Part shown: piece by piece, positions 53,787-62,474 of the stretch
Numbering within the stretch: position 1 is the stretch's first letter
How the letters are laid out: the number at the start of each line of letters is the position of its first letter
Source: Methylobacterium soli
Lineage (GTDB): Bacteria; Pseudomonadota; Alphaproteobacteria; Rhizobiales; Beijerinckiaceae
Reading direction: 5' to 3'
DNA: 64,000 nucleotides
Assembly (NCBI RefSeq): GCF_008806385.1
Contig: NZ_VZZK01000013.1
Span: 62,001 to 126,000 of the forward strand
Notes under the pieces: model-generated
Databases searched by the model: none
Told to the model about the DNA's origin: nothing
What the model saw: only the letters and a program-made list of their open reading frames with translations
Program-made: the position numbers and the translations under genes

Positions 53787-55409
53787 TCAGCTGCGCAGGC
53801 CCGGCGCCTCCTGGCCGGTCCGCGCCACGTATTCCGTGTAGCCGCCGCCATAAGTGTGGATGCCGTCCGGCGTGAGCTCGAGCACGCGGTTCGAGAGGAC
53901 CGCCAGGAAGTGCCGGTCGTGCGAGACGAACAGCATCGTGCCCTCGTAGCTCGAGAGCGCCGTGATCAGCATCTCCTTGGTGCCCATGTCGAGATGGTTG
54001 GTGGGCTCGTCGAGGACGAGGAAGTTCGGCGGGTCGAACAGCATCTTGGCCATGACCAGCCGGGCCTTCTCGCCGCCCGACAGGACCCGGCAGCGCTTCT
54101 CCACGTCGTCGCCCGAGAAGCCGAAGCAGCCGGCCAGCGCCCGCAGGGGTCCCTGCCCGGCCTGCGGGAAGGAATCCTCCAGGGACTGGAAGATCGTGCG
54201 GTCGCCGTCGAGGAGGTCCATGGCGTGCTGGGCGAAGTAGCCGAGCTTCACGCTGCCCCCGATCGCCACCGCGCCGTCATCGGGCTGGGTGGAGCCCGTC
54301 ACCAGCTTCAGGAGCGTCGACTTGCCGGCGCCGTTGATGCCCATCACGCACCAGCGCTCCTTGCGGCGCACTGAGAAGTCGAGACCCTCGTAGATGCTGC
54401 GGCTGCCGTAGCGCTTGTGCACGTTCTTCAGGCTGACGACGTCCTCGCCCGAGCGGGGTGCGGGCTGGAACTCGAACGCCACGCTCTGGCGGCGCTTGGG
54501 CGGCTCCACGCGCTCGATCTTGTCGAGCTTCTTCACCCGGCTCTGCACCTGCGCGGCATGCGACGCGCGGGCCTTGAAGCGCTCGATGAACTTGATCTCC
54601 TTGGCGAGCATCGCCTGCTGGCGCTCGAACTGGGCCTGCTGCTGCGTCTCGTTCAGCGCGCGCTGCTGCTCGTAGAAGGCGTAATCGCCCGAATAGGTGG
54701 TCAGGGCACCGCCGTCGATCTCGACGATCTTCGTGACGATGCGGTTCATGAACTCGCGGTCATGCGAGGTCATCAGGAGCGCACCCTCGTAGCCCTTCAG
54801 GAAGGTCTCGAGCCAGATCAGGCTCTCGAGGTCGAGATGGTTGCTCGGCTCGTCGAGAAGCATGACGTCGGGGTTCATCAGGAGGATCCGGGCGAGCGCG
54901 ACCCGCATCTTCCAGCCGCCCGAGAGGGCGCCGACATCGCCCTCCATCATCTCCTGGCTGAAGCTCAGGCCCGCCAAAACCTCGCTCGCCCGGCCTTCCA
55001 GCGCGTAGCCGCCCAATTCCTCGAAGCGCGCCTGGACCTCGCCGTACTGCTCGATGATCGCCTCCATCTCGTCGGCGCGATCGGGATCGGCCAAGGCCGT
55101 CTCGAGCGTCTTCAGCTCCGCCGCCACCGTGCTCACGGGGCCGGCGCCGTCCATCACCGCCGCGAGGACGCTGCACCCGGACATCTCGCCGACATCCTGG
55201 CTGAAATACCCGATGGTGATGCCCCGGTCGGCCGCGACCTGACCCTCGTCGGGCTGCTCCTCGCCGGTGATCATCCGGAACAACGTCGTCTTGCCGGCGC
55301 CGTTCGGGCCGACGAGCCCGATCTTCTCGCCCTTCTGAAGGGCCGCGGAGGCCTCGATGAAGACGATCTGCCGGCCGTTCTGCTTGCCGATTTTTTCAAG
55401 GCGTATCAT
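53787..55409 (-). CDS. ABC-F family ATPase (EttA/Uup/YbiT-like)
   Basis: 540-residue protein with two ABC cassettes and no membrane domain. Cassette 1 has GPNGAGKTT and LSGGWKMRV; cassette 2 has GINGAGKST and LSGGEKARLV, each with LLDEPSNHLD or VLDEPTNHLD. A charged linker (QQQAQFERQQAMLAKEIKFI) joins them. These proteins act on ribosomes to relieve stalling. The ATG at 55409 is used rather than the 99-residue frame extension to 55706. Confidence 0.95.
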   Translation of the reverse strand: MIRLEKIGKQNGRQIVFIEASAALQKGEKIGLVGPNGAGKTTLFRMITGEEQPDEGQVAADRGITIGYFSQDVGEMSGCSVLAAVMDGAGPVSTVAAELKTLETALADPDRADEMEAIIEQYGEVQARFEELGGYALEGRASEVLAGLSFSQEMMEGDVGALSGGWKMRVALARILLMNPDVMLLDEPSNHLDLESLIWLETFLKGYEGALLMTSHDREFMNRIVTKIVEIDGGALTTYSGDYAFYEQQRALNETQQQAQFERQQAMLAKEIKFIERFKARASHAAQVQSRVKKLDKIERVEPPKRRQSVAFEFQPAPRSGEDVVSLKNVHKRYGSRSIYEGLDFSVRRKERWCVMGINGAGKSTLLKLVTGSTQPDDGAVAIGGSVKLGYFAQHAMDLLDGDRTIFQSLEDSFPQAGQGPLRALAGCFGFSGDDVEKRCRVLSGGEKARLVMAKMLFDPPNFLVLDEPTNHLDMGTKEMLITALSSYEGTMLFVSHDRHFLAVLSNRVLELTPDGIHTYGGGYTEYVARTGQEAPGLRS

Positions 55410-55578
55410 GGGTCCGCGCAATCCCCGGGAATGTCCCGCGCCCTTACGGCATGCATCGCGGAAGCGGAAGGGCAGGCCGCCGCGGCATCGGCCATCCTGC
55501 CGGCGCCGGAAGCGCGGGAAGGAGGCGTTAAGCCTCTTCGCGCGATAATCCCCCAGAGTTCGGCCAACCCAGCCGGTG

Positions 55579-56664
55579 ATGCCGCTGACCCAGATCCTCC
55601 TCTCGCTCGTCGTTCCGGTCTTCAATGAGGAGGCCGCGATCGCGCCGTTCCTGGCCCGCGCCGGGGCGGCGATCGAGGGCGCCTGCCGACGCGTCGGGCC
55701 CGGCACGACCTACGAGATCGTCTTCGTCGACGACGGCAGCACGGATGCGACCGCCGCCATCCTGACGGCCGCCCGCACGCAGCGGAGCGAGATCGAGGTG
55801 GTGTGCCTGTCGCGCAATTTCGGCAAGGACGCCGCCCTGGCGGCCGGATTGCGCCACGCGCGCGGGCACGCGGTCATTCCGATCGATGTCGATCTTCAGG
55901 ACCCGCCCGAGGTGATCGAGGAGATGGTCGCCCTCTGGATGGCGGGCGCGGTCATCGTCAACGGCGTGCGGCGCGGCCGCGAGGTCGACACGCTCATGAA
56001 GCGCCTGACGGCCTGGGGCTTCTACGGCGTCTACAACCGCTTCGCCGACCAGGGAATCGCCTCGAATGCCGGTGACTTCCGGCTCCTGGACCGGCAGGTC
56101 GTCGACATCCTGAACACGCTGCCCGAGCGCTCGCGGTTCATGAAGGGCCTGTTCTCCTGGGTCGGCTTCCGACAGGCCGAGGTGCAGTTCGTGCGCGAGC
56201 GGCGCCAAACCGGCCAGACGAAGTGGCGCTACTGGCGGCTGTGGAACTTCGCCCTCGATGGGCTGACCGGCTCGACCACCGCGCCTTTGCGGGTCTGGAC
56301 CTATATCGGCCTCACCGTCGCGGGTTTCGCGATCCTGTACGGCGTGGCCCTGATCGGGTTGACGCTCGCCACCGGCAATGCGGTGCCGGGCTACCCGTCG
56401 ATCATGGTGACGATGCTGTTCCTCGGCGGCCTCAACCTGCTCTCCCTCGGAATCATGGGCGAGTATGTCGGGCGCATCGCCGCCGAGGTCCGGGGCCGCC
56501 CGCTTTATCTCGTGCGCGACGTGAATGGGGAACGCGCGCGGCTTCCCGAGCAGGACACCGCATGGAACCGACCGCCTACGCCCGAATGGCCGAGAACGAG
56601 CAGCGGCACTGGTGGTTCACCGGCCGACGCCAGATTCTCGCGACGCTTCTCCGCCGGGAGCTAG
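55579..56664 (+). CDS. Undecaprenyl-phosphate glycosyltransferase, GtrB/ArnC type
   Basis: 361 residues. The GT-A domain begins LVVPVFNEEAAIAPFLARAG, with VFVDDGSTD and IDVDLQDPPEVI. Two C-terminal helices lie near 240-262 and 270-295. This class moves a sugar to undecaprenyl phosphate for surface-glycan modification. The ATG at 55579 follows a GTG one codon earlier. The protein should end soon after PLYLVRDVNG; the last 45 codons overlap the following methyltransferase gene and look like out-of-frame sequence. Confidence 0.9.
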   Translation: MPLTQILLSLVVPVFNEEAAIAPFLARAGAAIEGACRRVGPGTTYEIVFVDDGSTDATAAILTAARTQRSEIEVVCLSRNFGKDAALAAGLRHARGHAVIPIDVDLQDPPEVIEEMVALWMAGAVIVNGVRRGREVDTLMKRLTAWGFYGVYNRFADQGIASNAGDFRLLDRQVVDILNTLPERSRFMKGLFSWVGFRQAEVQFVRERRQTGQTKWRYWRLWNFALDGLTGSTTAPLRVWTYIGLTVAGFAILYGVALIGLTLATGNAVPGYPSIMVTMLFLGGLNLLSLGIMGEYVGRIAAEVRGRPLYLVRDVNGERARLPEQDTAWNRPPTPEWPRTSSGTGGSPADARFSRRFSAGS

Positions 56665-57302
56665 CCGGAACCCGTCACCCCGCGACGCTCCGCATCCTCG
56701 AGGCCGGCTGCGGCAGCGGCGGCAATCTCGGCATGCTCGCCGCCTTCGGGACGGTGGAGGCCGTCGAGTACGATCCGGGCGCGCGCGCGATCGCGGAGCA
56801 TCGCTCCGGCCTCGCGATCCGGCCCTGCGCCCTGCCGCACGACCTTCCGGTTCCCGACCGCCATTACGACCTGATCGCGCTCCTCGACGTGCTGGAGCAC
56901 GTGGAGGAGGATCGCGCCTCGCTCGCCGCGCTCGGGGCCAAGCTGAAGCGGGACGGGCGCATCCTGGTCACCGTGCCGGCTCTGCCCTGGCTCTGGTCGC
57001 ATCACGACGAGGTCCATCATCACAAGCGGCGCTACACGGCCCAAAGCCTCACGGAGGCGGTCGCGGATGCCGGGCTGCGCGTCGACCGGATCGGCTATTT
57101 CAACACGCTCCTGTTCCCCCTGGCCCTGGTCCGGCGGGTCGGCGCGATCGTCAGCGGACGCGCAACGGAGGACGACCGGGTGCCGTCCCGCTGGCTGAAC
57201 GCGGCTCTGCGGACGGTCTTCGCGGCCGAGCGCCATCTGGTTGGGCGCGTGCGCTTGGCCCTGGGGTTGTCGCTCTTCGCGGTTCTCAGCGTCCCGGACT
57301 GA
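56562..57302 (+). CDS. Class I SAM-dependent methyltransferase
   Basis: 246 residues. N-terminal AENEQRHWWFTGRRQIL is typical of methyltransferases in glycan loci. Motif I reads ILEAGCGSGGNLG; motif II/III follow with VEAVEYDPGA and LDVLEHVEED. The C-terminal part is hydrophobic (YFNTLLFPLALVRRV). It overlaps the glycosyltransferase by 103 bases in another frame; a start at 56586 would still overlap. Likely methylates a lipid-linked sugar or related acceptor. Confidence 0.9.
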   Translation: MEPTAYARMAENEQRHWWFTGRRQILATLLRRELAGTRHPATLRILEAGCGSGGNLGMLAAFGTVEAVEYDPGARAIAEHRSGLAIRPCALPHDLPVPDRHYDLIALLDVLEHVEEDRASLAALGAKLKRDGRILVTVPALPWLWSHHDEVHHHKRRYTAQSLTEAVADAGLRVDRIGYFNTLLFPLALVRRVGAIVSGRATEDDRVPSRWLNAALRTVFAAERHLVGRVRLALGLSLFAVLSVPD

Positions 57303-57347
57303 CCCGCGCCGCCCGCGGCTCGACCGGGACCACCCGAGGACCTCCGC

Positions 57348-58790
57348 TCAGCGGCGCGCGTAGACCGCCGCGACCGCGTCCGCGTGAAGGCGCGGCCAGC
57401 CCGCCGAGTCGAGATGGCGCGCCTCCTGGGATCCGGGCCGGATCAGCGCCCAGGTGACGCCGTAGCGGTCGAGTCTGTCGAGGAAGGGGCCGTCGGCTTG
57501 CGCCGCGATTGCCTCGTTGAGGCCGCGGGTGAAGCCGCCGAGGAAGATCTGGTCCGCGCGCCCGTCCACGAAGGTCGGCACACCCGCGCCGATCAGGAAG
57601 CCGCCGAAATCGAAGCTGTTATAGACCGGGCCCGCGGTCAGGCCCTGTCGGCGGGCCGCCTCCAGGGCCGCCCGCGGCGCGACCTGCGGGTCGGGCATGA
57701 GCGGCCGATTCAGGGTCAGGCCGACCGGCAGCGCGAGCAGAAGGGCGGCGAGCGCCCATCCGGCCGGATGCGCGGAGGGGGCGGGTGCCTCGGCGCGGCG
57801 CGCCAACCCGCGGCCGAGGGGTCCCGCGACGAGGACCGGAGTGATCAGGGCGAAGAGATCGAGGAAGCGGCTGTGCCGCAGGCTCATCGCTCCGAGAAGC
57901 AGCAGCAGGGCGATCCGGAAGGCGTTGCGCCATCCCTCCCGCAGCAGGATGGCGAGCGCCGCCAGCATCGCGCCGGCCGCCACGATGCCGATCTCGTCGA
58001 GACCGAGGGGCTGCCATTCCTGAATGTAGGGCAGGGGCTCGCCGCTGCCGAACAGGGTGACGGTCACCAGCATGGTGCGATAGCCGTAGGGCGTGGCGCA
58101 GGCGGCGAGCGGTACCGCGGCGAGGAAGAGGCTCCAGCGCAGGGCGAGCCGCGCCCGCGATCCGGCCGGGGCCGCCGCGACGGCCTCAAGCGCCAGCAGG
58201 CCCGCGACCGCGAACCCGATGGTGAAGCCGGCATGCAGGTTCGCCCAGAGGGCGATCAGGCCGAGCACCATCCAGGGCGGACCCGAGCGCCGCTCCGCGG
58301 CCCCCACGAGGGCGGTGGTGGTGAGAAGAATCAGCGGGAAGGAGAGGATATGCGGGCGGGCCAGCAGGTGCGGCGTGGTCAGGTAGGCGGCGACGAGCAC
58401 GGCGATCAGGGCCGTGCTGGGCGGCAGGTCCCGGCAGAGCCGGTGATAGAGAAGGGCGAAGGTCGCGGCGATGACGAGAGCCGTCAGCACCGCCACGCCG
58501 GCCCAGCCCGCAGCCGCGAAGGCGCCGTAGAGCAGGATCTGCGAGAGCCATTCCTTCGCGATCCAGGAGGCTCCCGCGAAGGTGTGCGAGAATCGGTCGA
58601 CCCAGGGCAGCGCGCCGTCGGCCACGATCCGGGCCCCGATCGCCACGTGCCATTGCGTGTCGGGATCACCCAGGAGCTTGGGCGCCTGGGTCGCCAGGAA
58701 TGCGAAGACCCCGATGAGCACCAGCATCGCGGCATCCGGTCGGAACCGGCGCAACGACAGTGGGCGCGACGCGGCGAGGATCTCGGCCAT
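57348..58790 (-). CDS. Polytopic membrane protein, GT-C-like
   Basis: 480 residues with about 10-12 membrane helices. The first periplasmic loop DPDTQWHVAIGARIVADGALPWVDRFSHTF resembles the loop-1 Asp motif of GT-C glycosyltransferases, where acidic residues bind the lipid-sugar donor. The C-terminal soluble region (YNSFDFGGFLIGAGVPTFVDG) is shared with conserved hypothetical membrane proteins. It converges with the methyltransferase gene and may act in the same glycan pathway. Substrate unknown. Confidence 0.75.
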   Translation of the reverse strand: MAEILAASRPLSLRRFRPDAAMLVLIGVFAFLATQAPKLLGDPDTQWHVAIGARIVADGALPWVDRFSHTFAGASWIAKEWLSQILLYGAFAAAGWAGVAVLTALVIAATFALLYHRLCRDLPPSTALIAVLVAAYLTTPHLLARPHILSFPLILLTTTALVGAAERRSGPPWMVLGLIALWANLHAGFTIGFAVAGLLALEAVAAAPAGSRARLALRWSLFLAAVPLAACATPYGYRTMLVTVTLFGSGEPLPYIQEWQPLGLDEIGIVAAGAMLAALAILLREGWRNAFRIALLLLLGAMSLRHSRFLDLFALITPVLVAGPLGRGLARRAEAPAPSAHPAGWALAALLLALPVGLTLNRPLMPDPQVAPRAALEAARRQGLTAGPVYNSFDFGGFLIGAGVPTFVDGRADQIFLGGFTRGLNEAIAAQADGPFLDRLDRYGVTWALIRPGSQEARHLDSAGWPRLHADAVAAVYARR

Positions 58791-58997
58791 TCGGGGTGTT
58801 TCCGGCGGATCGGGCCGTGAGCTTAATGCTTCCCGCGTGAAGATCGCCCTAAGGCGTCCGGGCTCCGCGCCCGCGGCGGGATGCGCGGGAACACCGATTC
58901 TTCAGGGCTGGCACCGATGAGGCGCGCAGAGCAGGCGGCGCATCGGCGGCCTGGTCTCGCATGCAACCGTAAGCTCGCTCACAATCCTGGCTGAGCC

Positions 58998-59028
58998 TGT
59001 CGGATTCGGGCGGCGCCGCGCGTCCTTG
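58998..59028 (+). promoter_or_regulatory. ECF42-type promoter of the DGPF/sigma operon
   Basis: TGTCGG, 17 bases, CGTCCTTG. The same arrangement and spacing recurs at 60740-60770. TGTCGA-like -35 and CGTC-like -10 elements are reported for ECF42 sigma factors. It is 35 bp upstream of the ATG at 59063. Confidence 0.7.
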
Positions 59029-59062
59029 CGAGGACGGAGCCCAGGAAGAACGAGGAGACATC

Positions 59063-59452
59063 ATGCTCTACGCCATCCTCTGCTACAAGGATGAGGACGT
59101 CGTCACGGCCTGGAGCCGGGAGGAGGACGCTGCCGTGATGGCTCGGCTCGGCGTCGTCCACGAGCGATTGCAGAGCAAGGGCCAGCTCGGCCCCTCCCTG
59201 CGCCTGCTCCCGACCACGGCGGCCACGACCTTGCGCAAGGCGAGCGAGCCGCCCCTCGTGATCGACGGTCCCTTCGCGGAGACCAAGGAGCAGCTCCTCG
59301 GCTTCTACGTCGTCGACGTGGCCGACCTCGACGAGGCCCTCGGCATCGCGCGCGACCTGGCCGCGGCCAATCCCGGCGGGGCCTACGAGCTGCGTCCCGT
59401 CCTCCTCTACAATCCGGATCCGCGGCTCGAGCCGAGGGTCGCCGCCGGATGA
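59063..59452 (+). CDS. YCII-related DGPF-domain protein
   Basis: 129 residues of the YCII/DGPF family: MLYAILCYKDEDVVTAW, then DGPFAETKEQLLGFYVVDV and a GGAYELRPVL tail. AGGAG lies 8 bases before the ATG. The stop overlaps the start of the sigma-factor gene (ATGA). ECF42 sigma factors are almost always encoded with such DGPF proteins, for which a signalling or catalytic role is not settled. Confidence 0.93.
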   Translation: MLYAILCYKDEDVVTAWSREEDAAVMARLGVVHERLQSKGQLGPSLRLLPTTAATTLRKASEPPLVIDGPFAETKEQLLGFYVVDVADLDEALGIARDLAAANPGGAYELRPVLLYNPDPRLEPRVAAG

Positions 59453-60717
59453 GCGAGGCCAATCCCGAGACGGCCTGGATCGCCGCGGCGCTCGCTGCTG
59501 CGCGGCCACGGGCGATGGCGGCCCTGCTGCGCAGCTTCCGCGACCTCGACGTCGCGGAGGAGGCCTTCCAGGACGCGATCCTGCGGGCCCTTCGGACCTG
59601 GCCGCGCAACGGCCCTCCGCGCGATCCGGCCGCCTGGCTGATCCTCGTCGGGCGCAACGCCGCCCTCGACGGCAAGCGCCGCAGCGCCCGGGAGGCGCCC
59701 CTGCCGCCGGAGGAAGACCTGTCCGACCTCGACGACAGGGAGGCAACGCTCGCCGACGGGATCGATGCGACTGCCTATCGCGACGATATCCTGCGCCTCC
59801 TGTTCATCTGCTGCCATCCGGATCTCCCGGCGACGCAGCAGGTCGCCCTGGCGCTGCGGATCGTCTCGGGCCTGAGCATCGCGCGCATCGCTCGCGCCTT
59901 CCTGGTCTCCGAGGCCGCGATGGAGCAGCGCATCACCCGCGCCAAGGGGCGGATCGCCCGGAGCGCGGTGCCCTACGAGACCCCCGGCGCGGTGGAGCGG
60001 GCCGGGCGGCTCTCGGCCGTCTCGGCCATGATCTACCTCGTCTTCAATGCCGGCTATTCGGCCGGAACCGGTTCGGAGCGGGTCGAGCTGTGCGACGAGG
60101 CGATCCGCCTCGGACGATTGCTGCTGCGCCTCTTCGGCACCGATCCGGAGGTGATGGGGCTCCTGGGGCTGATGCTGCTCCAGCACGCGCGGACGCCCGC
60201 ACGCTTCGACCAAAACGACGAGATCGTGCTCCTGGACGATCAGGACAGGGCGCTCTGGAGCCGGCCGCTGATCGCCGAGGGGCTGGCGCTCGTCGACAAG
60301 GCGATGCGCCATCGCGCGCCCGGCCCCTATCAGGTCCAGGCCGCGATCGCGGCGCTGCACGCCCGCGCAGCCAGCCCGGAGGCCACCGATTGGGCGGAGA
60401 TCGACGCCCTCTACGCGGTTCTCGAACGCCTGCAGCCCTCGCCGGTGGTCAGCCTCAACCGGGCGGTCGCGCTCGGCAAGGTCCGCGGTCCCGAGGAGGC
60501 CCTCGGGCTGGTCGAATCCCTGTCCGGAGCGCTCGGCGGCTATTTCTACTTCCACGGCCTGCGCGGTGCCTTCCTGATGCAGCTCGGGCGCCGGGCCGAG
60601 GCCCGCGAGGCGATGAACCGCGCGATCGCGCTGGCCAGCACCGCAGCGGAAGCTGGCCACATTCGCATGCAGCTCGACCGGCTCACGCGGGAGGCCGACG
60701 CGCTCCCGTCACGATAG
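59449..60717 (+). CDS. ECF42-type RNA polymerase sigma factor with TPR-like C-terminus
   Basis: 422 residues, twice the normal ECF length. Region 2 is DLDVAEEAFQDAILRALRTW and region 4 contains LALRIVSGLSIARIARAFLVSEAAMEQRITRAKGRI. About 220 C-terminal residues (DUF6596/TPR-like) include VQAAIAALHARA and LQPSPVVSLNRAVALGKV. No anti-sigma factor gene is adjacent; regulation is thought to run through the C-terminal domain. Coupled to the DGPF gene by ATGA. Matching promoters upstream of its own operon and the next one suggest autoregulation. Confidence 0.95.
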   Translation: MSEANPETAWIAAALAAARPRAMAALLRSFRDLDVAEEAFQDAILRALRTWPRNGPPRDPAAWLILVGRNAALDGKRRSAREAPLPPEEDLSDLDDREATLADGIDATAYRDDILRLLFICCHPDLPATQQVALALRIVSGLSIARIARAFLVSEAAMEQRITRAKGRIARSAVPYETPGAVERAGRLSAVSAMIYLVFNAGYSAGTGSERVELCDEAIRLGRLLLRLFGTDPEVMGLLGLMLLQHARTPARFDQNDEIVLLDDQDRALWSRPLIAEGLALVDKAMRHRAPGPYQVQAAIAALHARAASPEATDWAEIDALYAVLERLQPSPVVSLNRAVALGKVRGPEEALGLVESLSGALGGYFYFHGLRGAFLMQLGRRAEAREAMNRAIALASTAAEAGHIRMQLDRLTREADALPSR

Positions 60718-60739
60718 GCAAAAGAATTTGCGCGACGGT

Positions 60740-60770
60740 GTCGGGCCCCCGGCCGCCCGAGCGTCCTTGG
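60740..60770 (+). promoter_or_regulatory. Second ECF42-type promoter, driving the VOC-SRPBCC-VOC genes
   Basis: TGTCGG, 17 bases, CGTCCTTG, identical in elements and spacing to the site at 58998. It is 48 bp upstream of the VOC gene at 60818 and 22 bp past the sigma-factor stop. Confidence 0.7.
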
Positions 60771-60817
60771 GGTGAAGCCGCCGAGAACAGGGAAGCGGCC
60801 GAGAGGAGAGGACCAGC

Positions 60818-61237
60818 ATGACCAGCACGACCGACGCGACGCACGTTCCCGTCCCGGTGAAGGGGGGCCTCGTCGCCTATCTGTGCGTCGAGGGCGCGAT
60901 GAAGGCGGCGGAGTTCTACACCCGCGCCTTCGGGGCCGAGATCGCGGGCGCGATGCCGCCCGACGAGCAGGGACGGACGATGCATGTCCATCTCTACGTC
61001 CACGGCTCGTCGCTGATGCTCTCGGACGCCTTTCCGGACCACGGGCACCCGTTCCAGGCGCCGCAAGGGTTCACGATGACCCTGATGGTCGAGGATATCG
61101 AGGCGTGGTGGAGCCGCGCGATCGAGGCGGGCGCGACCGCGCTGATGCCCCCGGCGGACATGTTCTGGGGCGACCGCTACGCCCAATTGCGCGATCCCTT
61201 CGGGATCCTCTGGGCCTTCAATCAGCAGGCCCGCTGA
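60818..61237 (+). CDS. VOC family protein (PhnB/glyoxalase-like), copy A
   Basis: 139 residues with two beta-alpha-beta-beta-beta modules. It includes LVAYLCVEGAMKAAEFYTRAFGAEIAG, HVHLYVHGSSLMLSD and MFWGDRYAQLRDPFGILWAF, the PhnB-like pattern. AGAGGA lies ten bases before the ATG. It is first in a putative operon under an ECF42 promoter. Metal-binding residues are only partly identifiable; a bleomycin-resistance or dioxygenase role is not shown. Confidence 0.9.
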   Translation: MTSTTDATHVPVPVKGGLVAYLCVEGAMKAAEFYTRAFGAEIAGAMPPDEQGRTMHVHLYVHGSSLMLSDAFPDHGHPFQAPQGFTMTLMVEDIEAWWSRAIEAGATALMPPADMFWGDRYAQLRDPFGILWAFNQQAR

Positions 61238-61328
61238 CCCTCGATCAACAGGAATCGACCTCTCGGCCCGCGCGTCCGCACCGCCCGAGCCGGGCTACCC
61301 GACCTGACACCCGACGATGGGAGCAGCC

Positions 61329-61796
61329 ATGACCGACAGCACGACCGAGCGGGACCTCGTCCTCACCCGCCTCATCGCCGCGCCACGCGCCGCCCTCTAC
61401 CGAGCCTGGACCGAGCCGGAACTCCTGAAGCGCTGGTTCGCGCCAAAGCCCTACAGCGTCACGGAAGCCGAGACGGACCTGCGCCCCGGCGGGGCCAGCC
61501 GGATCGTGATGCGGGGGCCGGACGGCTCGGAGTTTCCGAGCGCCGGCGTCTATCTCGAGATCGTCGAGAACGCCCGCATCGTCTTCACGGATGCCTACCT
61601 GCGCGCCTGGGAGCCGTCGCCCAAACCCTTCTTCACGGGGATCATCACCTTCGAGGATGCGGAGGGGGGCACCCGCTACACCGCCCGCGCCCGCCACTGG
61701 TCGGCGCAGGACCGCGCCGCCCACGAGGCCATGGGCTTCCACGAGGGCTGGGGGCGCTGCGCCGACCAGCTCGCAGAACTGGCCGCCAGCCTGTAG
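61329..61796 (+). CDS. SRPBCC/AHSA1 domain protein
   Basis: 155 residues of the START-like fold that binds small hydrophobic molecules. Opens with TRLIAAPRAALYRAWTEPELLKRWF and has RPGGASRIVMRGPDG, FTGIITFEDAEGGTRYTA and FHEGWGRCADQLAEL. The ATG at 61329 is inside GGAGCAGCC context; a GTG-like codon at 61317 would add four residues. It lies between two VOC genes and is often linked with ECF/DGPF systems. Confidence 0.92.
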   Translation: MTDSTTERDLVLTRLIAAPRAALYRAWTEPELLKRWFAPKPYSVTEAETDLRPGGASRIVMRGPDGSEFPSAGVYLEIVENARIVFTDAYLRAWEPSPKPFFTGIITFEDAEGGTRYTARARHWSAQDRAAHEAMGFHEGWGRCADQLAELAASL

Positions 61797-61860
61797 CGCC
61801 GCCGCAGGCGAGGCGCCCTCCGAACCTCCCGATCCATCACGCAAATCAGGAACTGCACGC

Positions 61861-62337
61861 ATGTCGAAGGTCAGCACCTGCCTCTGGTTCGGACAGGATA
61901 TCGAGGCGGCCGCCCGCTTCTACGTCTCCCTCATTCCGGGATCGCAGATCGATCAGGTCCTGCACGCGCCGGGCCCCTGGCCGGGGGGTAATCCGGGCCA
62001 CGCGATCCTGGTCACCTTCACCCTCGGCGGCCAGAGCTACCAGGCCCTCAACGGCGGCAGGCCGGCCGATTACGGCACGGCCGCGTCGATCTCGGTCTCC
62101 TGCGCCGATCAGGCGGAGGTCGATCGGTTGTGGGCGGCCCTGACGGCGGATGGCGGGGCGGAGATCATGTGCGGCTGGCTGCGCGACCGCTGGGGCGTAC
62201 CCTGGCAGATCGTGCCCGAGATCCTGCCGCGCCTCCTGGCCGATCCCGATCCGGCCGTCGCGAGCCGCGCCTTCGCGGCGATGCAGACGATGGTCAAGCT
62301 CGACATTGCCGGGCTTGAACGCGCCGCCGCAGGCTGA
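61861..62337 (+). CDS. VOC family protein (PhnB / 3-demethylubiquinone-like), copy B
   Basis: 158 residues of the PhnB type: VSTCLWFGQDIEAAARFYVS, FTLGGQSYQALNGGRPADY, ADQAEVDRLWAALTADGG and CGWLRDRWGVPWQIVPEIL. This form is annotated as a 3-demethylubiquinone-9 methyltransferase homologue, but the family has no demonstrated methyltransferase site. Third gene of the presumed ECF42-controlled group. A strong hairpin follows. Confidence 0.9.
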   Translation: MSKVSTCLWFGQDIEAAARFYVSLIPGSQIDQVLHAPGPWPGGNPGHAILVTFTLGGQSYQALNGGRPADYGTAASISVSCADQAEVDRLWAALTADGGAEIMCGWLRDRWGVPWQIVPEILPRLLADPDPAVASRAFAAMQTMVKLDIAGLERAAAG

Positions 62338-62364
62338 TCCGACCCGCCGCCCCAAGTCCCTGTC

Positions 62365-62392
62365 CGCGATGCCCGCCGCGCCGGGCATCGCG
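62365..62392 (+). terminator. Hairpin after the VOC-SRPBCC-VOC group
   Basis: An 11-bp perfect stem (CGCGATGCCCG with CGGGCATCGCG, six-base loop) starts 28 bp after the stop at 62337. No T tract follows, so termination may need Rho. Confidence 0.55.
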
Positions 62393-62474
62393 CGCCCGCG
62401 CGGAGGCGGACCGGCGATTGCGGATGATCCTGCCGAATCAGCGCTCCGGAGCGCCCGAATAGCTCGTCGGAGTC

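Noticed and set aside
61238..61328. Third ECF42 promoter before the SRPBCC gene
   Set aside because: An AATCGA...CGTCC pair is present, but with a 14-bp spacer instead of 17.
61861..62337. 3-demethylubiquinone methyltransferase activity for VOC copy B
   Set aside because: This is a historical family label; no SAM-binding motif is present and the fold is VOC.
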